A stretch of 64,000 nucleotides of DNA from Pseudobutyrivibrio sp. ACV-2 (GCF_900107545.1 NZ_FNQZ01000003.1:185277-249276); one strand, 5' to 3'. Positions 16,479 through 28,000 are shown, numbered from the stretch's first letter. Made by a program: numbers and translations. Notes: generated by a model from the sequence alone, not told the origin.

Positions 16479-16849
16479 AAAGGTCCGATGAGTAGTCGCT
16501 GCCTGACTGTAGTGGTCAGGGAGAGGAAAGTCCGGGCTCCACAGGGCAAGAATGCCGGCTAACGGCCGGTGGAGGTAACTCCAAGGATAGTGCAACAGAA
16601 ATATACCGCCAAGCTATGAGTGCAACTTTTCGAGGGAGCGCTCATAGCATGGTAAGGGTGGAAAGGTGGTGTAAGAGACCACCGTACTGCTGGTAACAGC
16701 GGTAGCCATGTAAACCCCATTCGGAGCAAGTTCTAATAAGTGCGTACGCGGCCCGCCAGCACTAGGTTGAACGCTTGAGACCATTGGCAACAGTGGCCCT
16801 AGATAGATGACTACTTTAAAAGACATAACCCGGCTCACAGTCGGGCCTT
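16479..16849 (+). ncRNA. rnpB: RNase P RNA, type A
   Basis: The universally conserved core GAGGAAAGTCCGGGCTCC (about 16522-16540) and the 3' block ATAACCCGGCTCA (about 16825-16838) are present, as is the ACAG-A-A-A junction. P1 can form between AAGGTCCGA (about 16479-16487) and TCGGGCCTT (about 16841-16849); the latter runs into a T-tract that acts as the terminator. It is the catalytic RNA that matures tRNA 5' ends. Boundaries are estimated to within a few bases. Confidence 0.95.
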
Positions 16850-17136
16850 TTTTATTATTAGAGTTTATATTTTAGCTACAATGCTTTATTTTATAACAAT
16901 ATTTTTCACTATTACAACGTGTAATCAATTACTACAATTTAAATTATCTGACGATATAGGTAAAATGACTAAAAAGACGTGAAAAACACACATGCGCGTG
17001 GGTATTATTAACGAATGTGAACTTTTTGTGATTTGAACGGCGTAAAATCAGTAAAAACGTGATATAATATAACCATATTCGTGGGAGAGAAGTTGTGGAG
17101 GTACGTGTTGTTAATGTCATAGAAGGATGGTGAAAA
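16850..17136 (+). promoter_or_regulatory. AT-rich intergenic region with extended -10 promoter before the CarD-family gene
   Basis: A TGA-TATAAT extended -10 sits at 17060-17068; no good -35 lies at normal spacing. The leader to the start codon is about 60 bases and has two GGAGG-like words. Nothing else supported here. Confidence 0.55.
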
Positions 17137-17670
17137 ATGGAATATCAGGTAGGCGATTTTTTAGTTCATGAGGGAAGTGGTGTTTGTCAAATCGAGGATA
17201 TAGATGACATGGAGCTTATGGGCAAGGGTTCGAGAAAGACCTACTACTGCATGGCCCCTGTTTTTAAGGAAGGTGCCAAAGTTTTTACTCCAATTACAGG
17301 TTCGACTGTTAAACTTCGTCCAGTTGCAGAAGAAGCTAGATTTAATTACATTCTTGACAACATTGATGAAATCGAATGCATCAAGGAACCAAACGACAGA
17401 ATGCTCCAGGAAAAATTCAAGGAAGTTATGGGAGAGTTCACTCCAGAAGCTCTTGCCAGAGTTGTAAAGACTGTACTTCTCAGAAAGTGGCAGCGCCTTG
17501 AATCAGGCAAAAAAGTTATGGCTTTAGATGAAAAGACACTTAGTGTTGCAGGTCGTAAGCTATTCGAAGAAATGGCTTTTGCAATGCATAAAGATATCCC
17601 ATATGCACAGCATTTATTTGAGGATGCTCTAAAGCACAAAACTTCAAATTCTATGTTAGTAGGTATTTAA
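17137..17670 (+). CDS. CarD/CdnL-family transcription regulator
   Basis: 177 residues. The N-terminal RNAP-interaction domain (about residues 1-60) opens YQVGDFLVHEGSGVCQIEDI, matching the Tudor-like fold shared with transcription-repair coupling factor Mfd. The helical C-terminus is basic and rich in Leu/Lys (LRKWQRLESGKKV). Family members bind RNA polymerase beta and stabilise open complexes, often at rRNA and housekeeping promoters. The PAP2 gene begins only six bases after its stop. Confidence 0.88.
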   Translation: MEYQVGDFLVHEGSGVCQIEDIDDMELMGKGSRKTYYCMAPVFKEGAKVFTPITGSTVKLRPVAEEARFNYILDNIDEIECIKEPNDRMLQEKFKEVMGEFTPEALARVVKTVLLRKWQRLESGKKVMALDEKTLSVAGRKLFEEMAFAMHKDIPYAQHLFEDALKHKTSNSMLVGI

Positions 17671-17675
17671 TATAC

Positions 17676-18209
17676 ATGATTTCATACTCTGATTTATCAG
17701 CTAGAATAAAAAATAATAATGGTCTTGTCACAGTTCTTAAAGTACTGGACAAGGCCATTACTTATGTTACAGTTTTATTATATCTTGGACTTTTAATCTA
17801 CAGTGGTTTCCTAATCCCAAGTCAGGGAGGAACCCTTCTTTACAGAAGTATACTGATTCCAGGTGTTTCTTTTATTTTTGTCAGCCAGTTCAGAAAAAAG
17901 CTTAGTGAGCCACGTCCATACGAGGTTTATAATTTCACACCAGCCCTCGATAAGGACACAGTTGGTAAAAGTTTTCCAAGCAGACATGTATTTTCAATTT
18001 TCATGATTGCCTGCACATATTTCCAGGTTAGCATTCCAATTGGAATATTTATTATGATTTTAGGAATTGGCCTTGCAGTCATTAGGGTAGTGGGCGGAGT
18101 GCATTTTATCAAGGATGTTGTGGCTGGCGCCATCATGGCTATTTTAATTGGAATCATTTGCTTTTGGTTTTTTTGTGGCGTTTTTGGACTCATTATGCTA
18201 CCATTTTAG
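17676..18209 (+). CDS. PAP2-family membrane phosphatase
   Basis: 177 residues with about five membrane segments. The three PAP2 signatures are visible: KKLSEPRP (motif 1), KSFPSRH (motif 2 with the catalytic His) and RVVGGVHFIKDV (motif 3 with His/Asp). Family members dephosphorylate lipid phosphates such as undecaprenyl pyrophosphate or phosphatidate. Which lipid is used here is unknown. Directly downstream of the CarD-family gene. Confidence 0.88.
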   Translation: MISYSDLSARIKNNNGLVTVLKVLDKAITYVTVLLYLGLLIYSGFLIPSQGGTLLYRSILIPGVSFIFVSQFRKKLSEPRPYEVYNFTPALDKDTVGKSFPSRHVFSIFMIACTYFQVSIPIGIFIMILGIGLAVIRVVGGVHFIKDVVAGAIMAILIGIICFWFFCGVFGLIMLPF

Positions 18210-18242
18210 AAAGGATAATTTTTTTGGAGTACATTTTATTTC

Positions 18243-18506
18243 ATGAAAAAGAATGCAAGAAACGCTTTAGCAATATTAGTTAGCATTCTTGGAACGGTTT
18301 TGGGTCTGTATATCGGTGGCTATCTATTGTTTGCGCGTCCGGTGTATTGGCTTGTGATTGGTTTCACAGGTGGGACTCTTACCGCTGGAATGTTGTTGAT
18401 TAATGTAATAAAGATTTTCATCGCATCCACCGTCGGCGGGGCAATATGGTGTTTGTGCGATATTATTGCAAGTCATATCAAAGGATTACCTGAGGATGAC
18501 GATTAG
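18243..18506 (+). CDS. Small membrane protein of unknown function
   Basis: 87 residues, basic start (MKKNARN), two or three hydrophobic spans (about 7-30, 34-57, 58-75) and a charged tail LPEDDD. The ATG has only a weak upstream purine run (GGAGT at 18225). It follows the PAP2 gene by 33 bases and is probably in the same transcript. I do not recognise a family. Confidence 0.6.
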   Translation: MKKNARNALAILVSILGTVLGLYIGGYLLFARPVYWLVIGFTGGTLTAGMLLINVIKIFIASTVGGAIWCLCDIIASHIKGLPEDDD

Positions 18507-18589
18507 GGGTAGGTAGTATAGTTGTTTATTTTACATAAATAGGCGGCTAAATATAAATACAACTATAAAGTAGTGGGAGGTAAAATGTA

Positions 18590-19828
18590 ATGACTGGTAA
18601 CGTAATTGTAGGGCAATCAGGCGGACCAACCGCCGCAATTAACTCTTCTTTGGCAGGAGTTTACAGGACAGCAATAGACCGTGGGGCAGGCAAGGTTTAC
18701 GGTATGTTACACGGCATCAAGGGGTTGATGGAAGAGGACTACATTGATCTTTCCGATTACATTAAGAATGATTTGGATGTTGAGCTTCTTAAACGTACAC
18801 CGGCAGCATATCTTGGCTCATGTCGATATAAGCTTCCTGAAATCCATGAAGACATGGATACTTACGTTAAAATCTTTGAAATTCTTAAAAAGCTGGAAAT
18901 CGAGGCACTTATTTATATCGGTGGAAATGATTCCATGGATACAATCAAAAAGCTCTCAGATTATGCTATTCTTACAGGCTCTGATATCAGATTCATTGGT
19001 TGTCCAAAGACCATTGATAATGATTTAGCTCTTACAGATCACACTCCAGGTTTTGGTAGTGCAGCTAAATATATCGGTACCTCTGTTAAGGAGATTATTC
19101 GTGATAGCTATTGTCTCGAATATGGAAAAGGCTTAGTTACTATTGTTGAGATTATGGGACGTAATGCCGGATGGCTTACTGGTGCTTCTATCCTTGCAAA
19201 AGGTGAGGATTGTGAAGGTCCTGATTTGATTTATTTACCAGAGGTTCCATTCGACATCGAGAAATTTAAAGAGAGAGTTGTTAAGCTTCTAAAGACACAG
19301 ACATCAGTTGTAGTTTGTATCTCAGAAGGTATTCACACAAAAGATGGCAAATATGTTTGCGAGTTAGGAAACAACGTAGAGTTTGTAGATGCCTTCAATC
19401 ACAAGCAGCTCACAGGTTCAGCATCTTATCTGTGCAACTATATTGGCAGTGAGCTTGGTTGCAAGACCAGAGCTATTGAGCTTTCAACACTTCAGCGTGC
19501 AGGTTCACATCTTGCATCTCGTGTTGATATTCTTGAGGCTTATCAAGTTGGTGGTGCTGCAGTTCTTGCTGCAGATGAGGGAGACTCAGGCAAAATGGTT
19601 ACACTTATCCGTCATTCTGATGATCCATATCAGTGTGGTACAGAGGTTAAGGATGTCCACAAGATTGCAAATGATGAAAAGCTTGTTCCACGTAACTGGA
19701 TCACACATGATGGTACATACGTAACAGAGGCTTTCATCACATATGTAAAGCCATTAATTCAGGGAGATGTATCACCTATCATGGTTGATGGTATCCCAAG
19801 ACACATTTATAGACCAACCAAAAAATAA
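18590..19828 (+). CDS. pfp: Pyrophosphate-dependent 6-phosphofructokinase
   Basis: 412 residues. Substrate loops GQSGGPTAAINSS at the N-terminus, IMGRNAGWLTG mid-protein. Two positions that distinguish phosphoryl donor point to PPi: the GGNDS motif has Asp114 where ATP enzymes carry Gly, and PKTIDND has Lys140 where ATP enzymes carry Gly. Known consequence: these two residues block ATP and favour PPi, making the step reversible and saving ATP. Ribosome site GGGAGG precedes the ATG. Likely the glycolytic PFK or a second isozyme. Confidence 0.9.
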   Translation: MTGNVIVGQSGGPTAAINSSLAGVYRTAIDRGAGKVYGMLHGIKGLMEEDYIDLSDYIKNDLDVELLKRTPAAYLGSCRYKLPEIHEDMDTYVKIFEILKKLEIEALIYIGGNDSMDTIKKLSDYAILTGSDIRFIGCPKTIDNDLALTDHTPGFGSAAKYIGTSVKEIIRDSYCLEYGKGLVTIVEIMGRNAGWLTGASILAKGEDCEGPDLIYLPEVPFDIEKFKERVVKLLKTQTSVVVCISEGIHTKDGKYVCELGNNVEFVDAFNHKQLTGSASYLCNYIGSELGCKTRAIELSTLQRAGSHLASRVDILEAYQVGGAAVLAADEGDSGKMVTLIRHSDDPYQCGTEVKDVHKIANDEKLVPRNWITHDGTYVTEAFITYVKPLIQGDVSPIMVDGIPRHIYRPTKK

Positions 19829-19849
19829 AAGAATCTCTTAAACTCTAGC

Positions 19850-19871
19850 CTCCCCCTAAAAAGGGGGAGTG
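19850..19871 (+). terminator. Hairpin after pfp
   Basis: CTCCCCCT and AGGGGGAG around AA(AA), with no T-run; similar in style to the palindromic repeats further right in the window. Confidence 0.4.
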
Positions 19872-19919
19872 TTCTAAAAAAATCAGAGAGAAAGAGCATA
19901 AAGGAAATGGAGGGTGTAT

Positions 19920-21467
19920 ATGCAGGTATTTCATGGAACTATTATCACTTGTGATGAGCATAATACGATAGCCAATTATCTGGTTGAGCGTGAGGGACGT
20001 ATTGCATATATCGGTCAAAAGCTTCCAACTCAGTATGAGGTTATTCCACCTATAGAGCTAGGGGACAATGTGTTGGTACCTGCATTTGTTGACACCCATA
20101 TGCATTATTCTGGTTTTTCAGTTTTGCACAAAATGTTTCCTATCAATGACACGGATTCCAATGCCAAAATTCTTGATAAGATAAAAGAATATGCAGATAA
20201 TACCAAAGAAAATATTATAGTTGGTTTTGGGGCTACAGAATTTGCTGTCTCTGAAGGGCATCTTATTTTAAAAGAACAGCTTGATAGAGTATGTCCAGAT
20301 AAGCCGGTATTTATCATAAAGCACGATGCTCATTCGGGAGTTGCCAATACTGCTTTTTTGGATGCAATCAAATCTAAAACCTCTAATCTCAGAGGCTACA
20401 ATTCAGAGACCGGTGAGTTAAAACAGGAAGCATTTATGAATGCTTGCGATTTCTTGACCCATGGAATGTCTACTAAAAAAGTCATAGATTCTATGGTTGA
20501 AACAGCTGACTTCCTTGCCAGCAGAGGTATAGGTCTTATCTGTTCAGCCAGCGGTATAGGGTTTGTGCGAGACTACGACTTTGACATGGAACGTTCAGTT
20601 GCCAAGGGTCTTGATAATGGCATGCAGATTAGAGCAGCTTATCAATGCACAAAGCTTGACAAGATTTCAAAAAAAGATTTAACCAGAGTAGTTTATGGCA
20701 ATCTGGACGGAACCTTCGCCAATGCTGATGCATCTCTTAACAATGAGTACGTTACAATTAAAAATAAGGGTGTATCCTATTATACAGATGCTGAAGTTCA
20801 GAAATTCTGCATCAACGCCAATAGAGCAGGCTACCAGATTGCGCTACATGCTGTAGGGGATGCTGCTTTTGAGCAGGCTGTCAATGCCATTGCTACAGCA
20901 TTGGAGGATTATCCTAGATATGATCACAGACACATGATTATTCATGGCTGTCTTCCTACAGAGTCTGCGCTTAAGGTCTGCGAGAAATATCACATAGTGA
21001 TTTCTGTTCAGCCATCACTTCTTTCACATGTAGAGGGAGTTGATGAATTTTTTGCAAGCCTTATCTCAAAAGAGAGAGTAAAGGGCATCAATCCAATTAA
21101 AAAGATTAGGGAGAAGGGAATCGCTGTTTGTTTCAATTCCGATGCTCCAGCATCAGACCCTGATCCTATCATGTGGATACACGATGCTTGTAATAATAAA
21201 AATCCTGATCAGTCAGTGTCTGTTTACGAAGCACTTAGGATGGCTACCTATTACGGCGCCTATTCTTGCTTCGACGAAAAGGAACGAGGCACATTGGAAA
21301 TGGGCAAGAGCTGCGATTTGGTAGTCTTGGATAAAAACCCATTTGATACGCCAAAGGAGGAGCTTAAAACAATAAATGTATCTGAGCTCTACTTAAAGGG
21401 AAAGCCTTACAAGCGTTCACGCACCGGCTCAATGGCTACGATGCTTCGAGGCATGTTCCCACAGTAA
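19920..21467 (+). CDS. Metal-dependent amidohydrolase (YtcJ-like)
   Basis: 515 residues from the ATG at 19920, chosen because TGGAGGG lies just before it; the GTG two codons upstream overlaps the ribosome site. Metal ligands visible: VDTHMHYSG (HxH), HAVGDAAFEQA (His), IIHGCL (His) and FNSDAPASDPDP (Asp). The C-terminal beta-sandwich segment (LEMGKSCDLVVLDKNPF) is typical of amidohydrolase superfamily members. Hydrolyses a C-N bond; the substrate is unknown. Monocistronic, with a terminator after it. Confidence 0.85.
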   Translation: MQVFHGTIITCDEHNTIANYLVEREGRIAYIGQKLPTQYEVIPPIELGDNVLVPAFVDTHMHYSGFSVLHKMFPINDTDSNAKILDKIKEYADNTKENIIVGFGATEFAVSEGHLILKEQLDRVCPDKPVFIIKHDAHSGVANTAFLDAIKSKTSNLRGYNSETGELKQEAFMNACDFLTHGMSTKKVIDSMVETADFLASRGIGLICSASGIGFVRDYDFDMERSVAKGLDNGMQIRAAYQCTKLDKISKKDLTRVVYGNLDGTFANADASLNNEYVTIKNKGVSYYTDAEVQKFCINANRAGYQIALHAVGDAAFEQAVNAIATALEDYPRYDHRHMIIHGCLPTESALKVCEKYHIVISVQPSLLSHVEGVDEFFASLISKERVKGINPIKKIREKGIAVCFNSDAPASDPDPIMWIHDACNNKNPDQSVSVYEALRMATYYGAYSCFDEKERGTLEMGKSCDLVVLDKNPFDTPKEELKTINVSELYLKGKPYKRSRTGSMATMLRGMFPQ

Positions 21468-21486
21468 AATAATTGATTGTTAAAAT

Positions 21487-21515
21487 GGCACCTTAAGCTT
21501 GTGGCAGACAGGTGC
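21487..21515 (+). terminator. Terminator after amidohydrolase
   Basis: GGCACCT/AGGTGCC stem followed by TTTTTA; sits just before addB. Confidence 0.75.
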
Positions 21516-21537
21516 CTTTTTATTTGGAGTAATAAAT

Positions 21538-24500
21538 ATGTCATTATCATTAATCGTTGGAAGTTCTGGTAGTGGAAAATCCACCACCATTTACAATAGA
21601 ATTATTCAGGAGTCTATCAAAAACAAGGATAAAAACTTTCTGATTATCGTTCCTGAACAGTACACAATGTCTACTCAGAGGCTTTTAGTTTCCATGCATC
21701 CAAATCATTGCATTATGAATATCGATGTTTTGTCCTTTAATAGACTGGCCTATCGTGTCTTTGAAGAGTTGGGTGCAGCGGTGCATGCAGTTTTAGATGA
21801 TACAGGAAAGGCTCTTGTTATCAGAAAGCTGGTAAATAATCATTTAGGGGAGCTTACAGCTCTTAGAAACAATATTACAAGGATAAACTACATCACTCAG
21901 GTTAAATCCCTGATTTCCGAACTCACACAGTACAATATTACACCAGAGCGTCTAAAGGATATGATAGACACCCCTGTTATGTCTCAAAGCTTTAAAAGAC
22001 GTGCATCAGATTTGCTGGTGCTTTATCAGGCATTTATTGATTTTATTGATGGGAAATATGTTACCACAGAATCCATCCTGTCCACCTTGAATGATATGCT
22101 TGATAGTTCGGAAATAGTAAATGGTTCCACTGTGGTGCTTGATGGATTTACAGGCTTTACCCCTATACAATATCAGCTTGTGGAGCACATGCTACAGCTT
22201 TGCGATGAGGTAGCGGTTACCATCACTGCAGATGAAAATACATCACTTCTTGAAGCAAAGGCAGATGACGAGCTTTTTGCTATGTCATCAGAGTTTGCAC
22301 TAAAGATGACAGGCCTTGCCAAAAGAGCAAAGGTTACAATTAATGAGCCTCAGATTATATCAGATGATAATGGATGGCTTTCAAATAACGATGCATTAAA
22401 ATTCTTAGAACGTAATATCTTTAGAAATAAGAAGGCAGTTTTTGATGGTGAGATGTCTGATTCTATTTCCATCATAAGTCTAAACAATCCTAGAGAGGAG
22501 CTTAAAAATGTAGCCATCTCAATCAACAAAATGGTTAGGGCTGGAATGAATTATAAGGATATAGCTGTGGTGGCTCCGGACCTGGAACAATACAGATATC
22601 TTTTGGGACCAATCTGGAATGACTATGATATCCCATATTTCATCGATACCAAAACTGAGATTTTGTTCCACCCAATGACCGAAGCCATAGAGTCATTGTT
22701 TGATATTTACACCAGGAATTTCCGCAGGGAGGATGTACTTAGATTCCTAAGATCAGGGTTAACTGATCTTACCCTTGAAGAAATAGATTATGTGGATAAT
22801 TACCTGCTTGCCACCGGAATTCGCGGAAAAAGCAAATATTTTCATCCATTTGCCATCAGAGCCAATACATTTTCAAAGGATGAGGACATGCTTTGTATAA
22901 ACGAATTACGAAGTCGTTTTATAACTCCATTTGAAGCATTTGATAAAAAGCTTTCAGGTAAATCCACAGTACGAGAAATAGCAACTGCAATCTATGATTT
23001 TGTAGTTTCTTTTGATTTTGAAAAAAAGATTTCTTTGCGCGGAAATCTGTATATGGATAGCAACAATCCAGTTAAGGCCAAGGAATACAGTCAGATTTAT
23101 CAGGTCATAATGAACGTGCTTAATAAAATGGTTTCTATTCTTGATGAGGAAGAAATGGATCTTCAGGAATTTAAGGACATTTTCAGCGCAGGACTTTCAG
23201 CTGCATCCATCGGTGTTATCCCACCTGCCAACGATAGCGTAATCGTGGGTGATATCGAAAGAACCCGTCTGTCAAATATCAAAGTATTGTTTTGTATAGG
23301 TGCCTCTGATGATGCCATTCCTAAAAAGGTGGAAAACGGAGGTATTCTTTCTCAACTTGAAAGAGAACAATTACTTGAAGCTGGTTTTGAGCTTGCACCA
23401 TCAGACAGGCAAAAGACCTTTAGACAAAGATTTTATCTTTATCTGATGCTCACAAAGCCAAATCAAAAATTATACATTACAATGCCACGAGTAGATGGAG
23501 CTGGAAAAAGTGTCAGCTCATCTTATCTGGTAGGGCTTTTGACAAAAATGTTTCCAGGATTATCAATTACTGAAATCGAGGACTTTGAAAATGAGGACAG
23601 AATCCTTTCCAAAAACAGCGCCACCGATTTGCTTATTGAATTGATGTCAAAGGCTGTTTTCTTTGGCTTGGATGAGCTTACAGATGATGAAAAAGTCTAT
23701 TTTAAAGAACTCTTAGAATGGGGTGCAAAGGAAAAAGACCTTGATATCGATTCTATTATAGATGCTGCCTTCTATAAGCACTCAAAGGAGACAGTGTCTG
23801 CAGATATTATGGAGGCTGTCAATGAAGCCTTTAACGAGGACGAAACAGTGTCAGGTTCTGTGTCTAGATTTGAGCTTTACAATGAGTGCGCCTACAAATA
23901 TTTCCTGACCTATATCATGAATCTTCAGGAAAGAGAAAAGTTTGAACTAACGAGTATCGATTTAGGAAATTTCAGCCACGAGGCCTTGCAGAGATTTTCA
24001 GATAGTGTCAAAGCCGATGGTAAATCCTGGAGAAATCTCACAGCAGATGAGCGTGAAGCCTATATTGATACATCTATCAGCCAGACCTTGGATGCCATGC
24101 CAAAGGTAAGCACTTTAGAGGACAGCACCCAAAGATATATCGTAAATACGTTAAAGAAAACTCTGCGCCATACGGTGGAGGTTATCACCACACAGGTCAG
24201 CCGTGGAGAGTTTGAGCCGGCCTTATTTGAAGAAAAAATAAATTCTCCTATTACAGATATTGAAACAGGAGAGGTTGTGGCAAATCTTAGGGGTAAGGTT
24301 GACAGAATCGATTTGACAGAATCTGCAGATATGGCAGTTAGAATAGTGGATTACAAGTCCAGTGGTCATGAGCTGAGCCTTGAGGAATGCTACTATGGTC
24401 TTTCAATGCAGCTGCCTATTTATATGGGAGTGGTACTAAACAAGCTAAAGGATAAATACCCAAATGCCACACTGCATCCATCTGCCATGCTTTATTATGA

Positions 24501-25005
24501 GATGAGTGATGACTATATCAAAGGGGAAGGAGCCACACCAGAGGCCACCAAAGAAAGTAGATTATCCTTGAATAAAATGAATGGTTTGCTGTCTTCAGAT
24601 GAGTCTGATTTGCGGGCAAATGATTCCACTGTAGGCATTGAGGAAGGTCAGGTGAAGGCTTCGTCTATAGTACCTTATTCTGTTGATTCCAAGGGAAATG
24701 TCACCAAAAAGACAAAGGCTATCAGTAGAGAGGATATGGGTACTGTTATAGATTATGGTTTTTATGCAGCAGCAGATGCGGCTAAAAAAATTATTGAAGG
24801 CGAGTTTGATTGCAAGCCTGCAAGGATAGGAAAAATAGATGCCTGCAAATATTGTGGTTTCAAAAGCATTTGCCATTTTGATGAAAATGTTGAAGGCTTT
24901 GAAATCCAAAAAACAGAAAAAATAGATAGTAACGAAGAGATAATAGAGCGTATGAAAAATGCTATGACAAAGGAAGGAGGCGAAGGCAATGGGGCTGACA
25001 GCTGA
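21538..25005 (+). CDS. addB: Helicase-exonuclease subunit AddB
   Basis: 1155 residues from the ATG at 21538 (TTGGAGT ribosome site); the longer frame would include the terminator. Walker A GSSGSGKSTT at the N-terminus. The C-terminal RecB-like nuclease carries VDYKSS with Asp/Lys residues, and a four-Cys iron-sulphur signature ends near CKYCGFKSICHF (with an upstream Cys in YNECAYKYFLTY). Partner of AddA in double-strand break resection at Chi sites. addA starts inside its 3' end (17-bp overlap). Confidence 0.93.
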   Translation: MSLSLIVGSSGSGKSTTIYNRIIQESIKNKDKNFLIIVPEQYTMSTQRLLVSMHPNHCIMNIDVLSFNRLAYRVFEELGAAVHAVLDDTGKALVIRKLVNNHLGELTALRNNITRINYITQVKSLISELTQYNITPERLKDMIDTPVMSQSFKRRASDLLVLYQAFIDFIDGKYVTTESILSTLNDMLDSSEIVNGSTVVLDGFTGFTPIQYQLVEHMLQLCDEVAVTITADENTSLLEAKADDELFAMSSEFALKMTGLAKRAKVTINEPQIISDDNGWLSNNDALKFLERNIFRNKKAVFDGEMSDSISIISLNNPREELKNVAISINKMVRAGMNYKDIAVVAPDLEQYRYLLGPIWNDYDIPYFIDTKTEILFHPMTEAIESLFDIYTRNFRREDVLRFLRSGLTDLTLEEIDYVDNYLLATGIRGKSKYFHPFAIRANTFSKDEDMLCINELRSRFITPFEAFDKKLSGKSTVREIATAIYDFVVSFDFEKKISLRGNLYMDSNNPVKAKEYSQIYQVIMNVLNKMVSILDEEEMDLQEFKDIFSAGLSAASIGVIPPANDSVIVGDIERTRLSNIKVLFCIGASDDAIPKKVENGGILSQLEREQLLEAGFELAPSDRQKTFRQRFYLYLMLTKPNQKLYITMPRVDGAGKSVSSSYLVGLLTKMFPGLSITEIEDFENEDRILSKNSATDLLIELMSKAVFFGLDELTDDEKVYFKELLEWGAKEKDLDIDSIIDAAFYKHSKETVSADIMEAVNEAFNEDETVSGSVSRFELYNECAYKYFLTYIMNLQEREKFELTSIDLGNFSHEALQRFSDSVKADGKSWRNLTADEREAYIDTSISQTLDAMPKVSTLEDSTQRYIVNTLKKTLRHTVEVITTQVSRGEFEPALFEEKINSPITDIETGEVVANLRGKVDRIDLTESADMAVRIVDYKSSGHELSLEECYYGLSMQLPIYMGVVLNKLKDKYPNATLHPSAMLYYEMSDDYIKGEGATPEATKESRLSLNKMNGLLSSDESDLRANDSTVGIEEGQVKASSIVPYSVDSKGNVTKKTKAISREDMGTVIDYGFYAAADAAKKIIEGEFDCKPARIGKIDACKYCGFKSICHFDENVEGFEIQKTEKIDSNEEIIERMKNAMTKEGGEGNGADS

Positions 25006-28000
25006 ACAGGAATTAGTTCGTGACACAAGAAATAAAAATATGCTTGTCAGTGCCGCCGCTGGTAGTGGTAAGACCTTCGTACTTGTTCAGCGAATTATAT
25101 CTGAAATATTGGATAAAGATAATGGAATTGATGTAGATAGAATTCTGGTGGTTACCTTTACAAATGCAGCAGCTGCTGAGATGAAGGAGCGTATCAGAAA
25201 AGCCATCGATGATGCTGTCTCAAAAAACACTTCGGATTTACGAATCAGAGCTCAAGCCACACTTATTCATGGTGCCCATATTCGTACAATCGATAGTTTT
25301 TGTAGCTGGGTGGTAAAAAACTATTTTTACGAAATAGACAGAGATCCCGCTTTTCGTATTGCCACCACAGGGGAAATGAAGATGCTTGAGGATGAGGTTT
25401 TCTCAGATTTACTTTCCGAGTATTTAGAGGGTGACAATGAAGATTTCAGGCTCCTGGCCGATGCTTATATCAGTGGCAGAAGAACAGACACCTTAAAATC
25501 CATGGTTACATCTCTTCATGAAAAAGCATCAAGCTTTCCTTGGATTGATGAATGGTATGATGATGCACTTCGTCTATACGATATTTCTACAGAAGAGGAG
25601 CTTGCTAATTCTAAATTTGTAGAGCTGATACTTGAAAGAACAAATATGATTACAGGTCAGCTTGAAAAGAAGCTATCAGACATAGTAGGACTTTATGACG
25701 AGGATTGTGTTTCAAAGGATAAGGATTTATTCAACACAGATTTGAATATGCTAAGAGCAATCAATGAGGCGAACACCTTTGAAGAAAAATACCTGGCATT
25801 TTCTAATTTACATTTTGCTACATTTCCACGCTCTACAAAGGACACATGTCTAGATGAAAATGATATGGGCATGGCACGTGCTTTTCGTGATAAAGATTTC
25901 AAGCCTATGCTTAATAAGCTTGCCGAGGATTTTTATGCTGAAAGCTTATCAGATATGTTTGCATCTCTTCAATTTGTGGGCAGACAGGCAAAGGCTTTAA
26001 TAGAATTTGCCAGAGTTTACACAAAACGTCTATACGAAGAAAAGACCAGCAAAAACATCTATTCATTTAATGACATAGAGCATATGGCTCTTGAGATTCT
26101 TCGCAACAAAGATTCAAAGGAGCATGAGAGAAGACCAGTAGCTGTAGAGCTTGCCAATCATTTTAAGGAAGTAATGGTGGATGAGTATCAGGATTCCAAT
26201 GAGCTGCAGGAGCAGATTCTTACAGCTGTTTGCTCTGGTAATAACTACTTTACTGTAGGTGATGTTAAGCAGTCCATATATGCATTCAGACAGGCCAGTC
26301 CGCAGCTGTTTATAGATAAGCTTAATTCCTATCCGATAGATGGCGTATCTGGCTCTATCCGTATAGACTTGGATAATAATTTCCGAAGTCGTGGTGAGGT
26401 CCTTAATTTCTGTAATGAGGTATTTGCTCCTTTAATGCAAGAGGATATGGGCGGTGTTCGTTATGATGAAAAGGCAGCCCTTAAAGTGGGTGATAAGACC
26501 TTTAAAGGAGATACTAAAGATTTCACCTCAGAGATTTTAATTGCCACTCAAAACCCAGAGGATATGAGTGAGCTTGATATCGACAATAAAGATACTCTAG
26601 AAGCATTAGTGGTAGCCAAAAGAATTAAAGAGCTTATGGAACAGGATTTTCAGGTCAGCACAAAGGTTGACGATGAAAGACAGCTTCGCTCAATGAAGTA
26701 TTCTGATATTGTTATCCTGATGAGTGCTGTTTCGGGGCATGCTACTAACTATATAAATGCTTTAAAGGAAAAGGGCATCCCAGCTTATGTTGCAGAAGAA
26801 AAGGGATTTTTCGAGCGTGAAGAAATCGAGACAATACTTGCCATGCTTATGGTTATCGACAATCCTTTTAACGATATTCCACTTGCAGCAGTGTTGCATT
26901 CTCCTATGTTTAAATTCTCCTCAAATCGCCTTGCACAGATCAAGGCAAAGGGAGAAGGGACATCTCTTTATGCCAGCCTTTTAGACTACCAGAGCAAACA
27001 TGACAGCAAGGATATTTCCTACTTTATAGATACTTTAAACCACTTTAGAGATATGGCGATAGATACGCCGATTCATGAGCTTATAGAGGCTGTTTTAAAG
27101 GATACAGGCTATGGCACCTACGTTAGTGCTCTTCCTATCGGTAAAATGGCATCGGCCAATCTAGATAAGCTGATAGATGAGGCGGTATCATTTGAGAGCA
27201 CCAGCTTCAAGGGGCTATCTAGATTTGTAGCCTACATCGAAGGACTGAAGACCTACGATGAGGATTTGGGCATCGCAAAAACTGTTGGAGAAAATGACAA
27301 TGCAGTTCGTATCATGACTATTCATAAAAGTAAGGGTCTTGAATTCCCTGTTGTTTTTGTCTGCGGTTGCGGCTCGTCAGGAAGAAATGATATGGCGCCA
27401 TTTGCTGTGGATAGAGACTTTGGTATTGCCTTAAAATATAAAAATCCAATTTCAAGAATAGAACACGGCACTGCATTTTATAATCTGTTAAAGGTTAGGG
27501 CTGCAGCCTACGACAAGGGAGAGCTTTTCAGAAAATATTATGTTGCCCTTACCCGTCCTGTAGACAAGCTTATTATTACAGCTGCTGTAAAGCCTACCAG
27601 CAAAACTTCTGTGCCTGAAATCATCGCTGGATATACGCCTGGTAGAAAAGTTTTAGACTACATCACAAAGGAAAAAGCCGGCACCATCATAGAACTTATT
27701 ATTCGCTCCATCAGAACCTCTGGTTCAACAGTTCCAATCAGAATAGTGGATTGCGCTGAGCTGTTTGTGGATGAGGTTAAAAAGGAAATTGTTAAGAAGG
27801 ACACCAAGGATAGAATATTAGCACTAATAAATGATGCAGGTGATATTACGGATAATAATATCGTAAATACGTTATCCTTTAAATATGCCCTCGAAGCAGA
27901 TAGTAGCTACAAGAGTAAATATTCTGTATCAGAAATCAAGCATCAGGCTATGGAAGAGGCATTTGAATTTAATTCAGATGCGGCCCCAGCATTTATCCAT

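Noticed and set aside
17034..17068. TTGAAC as -35 for the CarD-family promoter
   Set aside because: The gap to TATAAT is about 24 bases, too long; an extended -10 is more likely.
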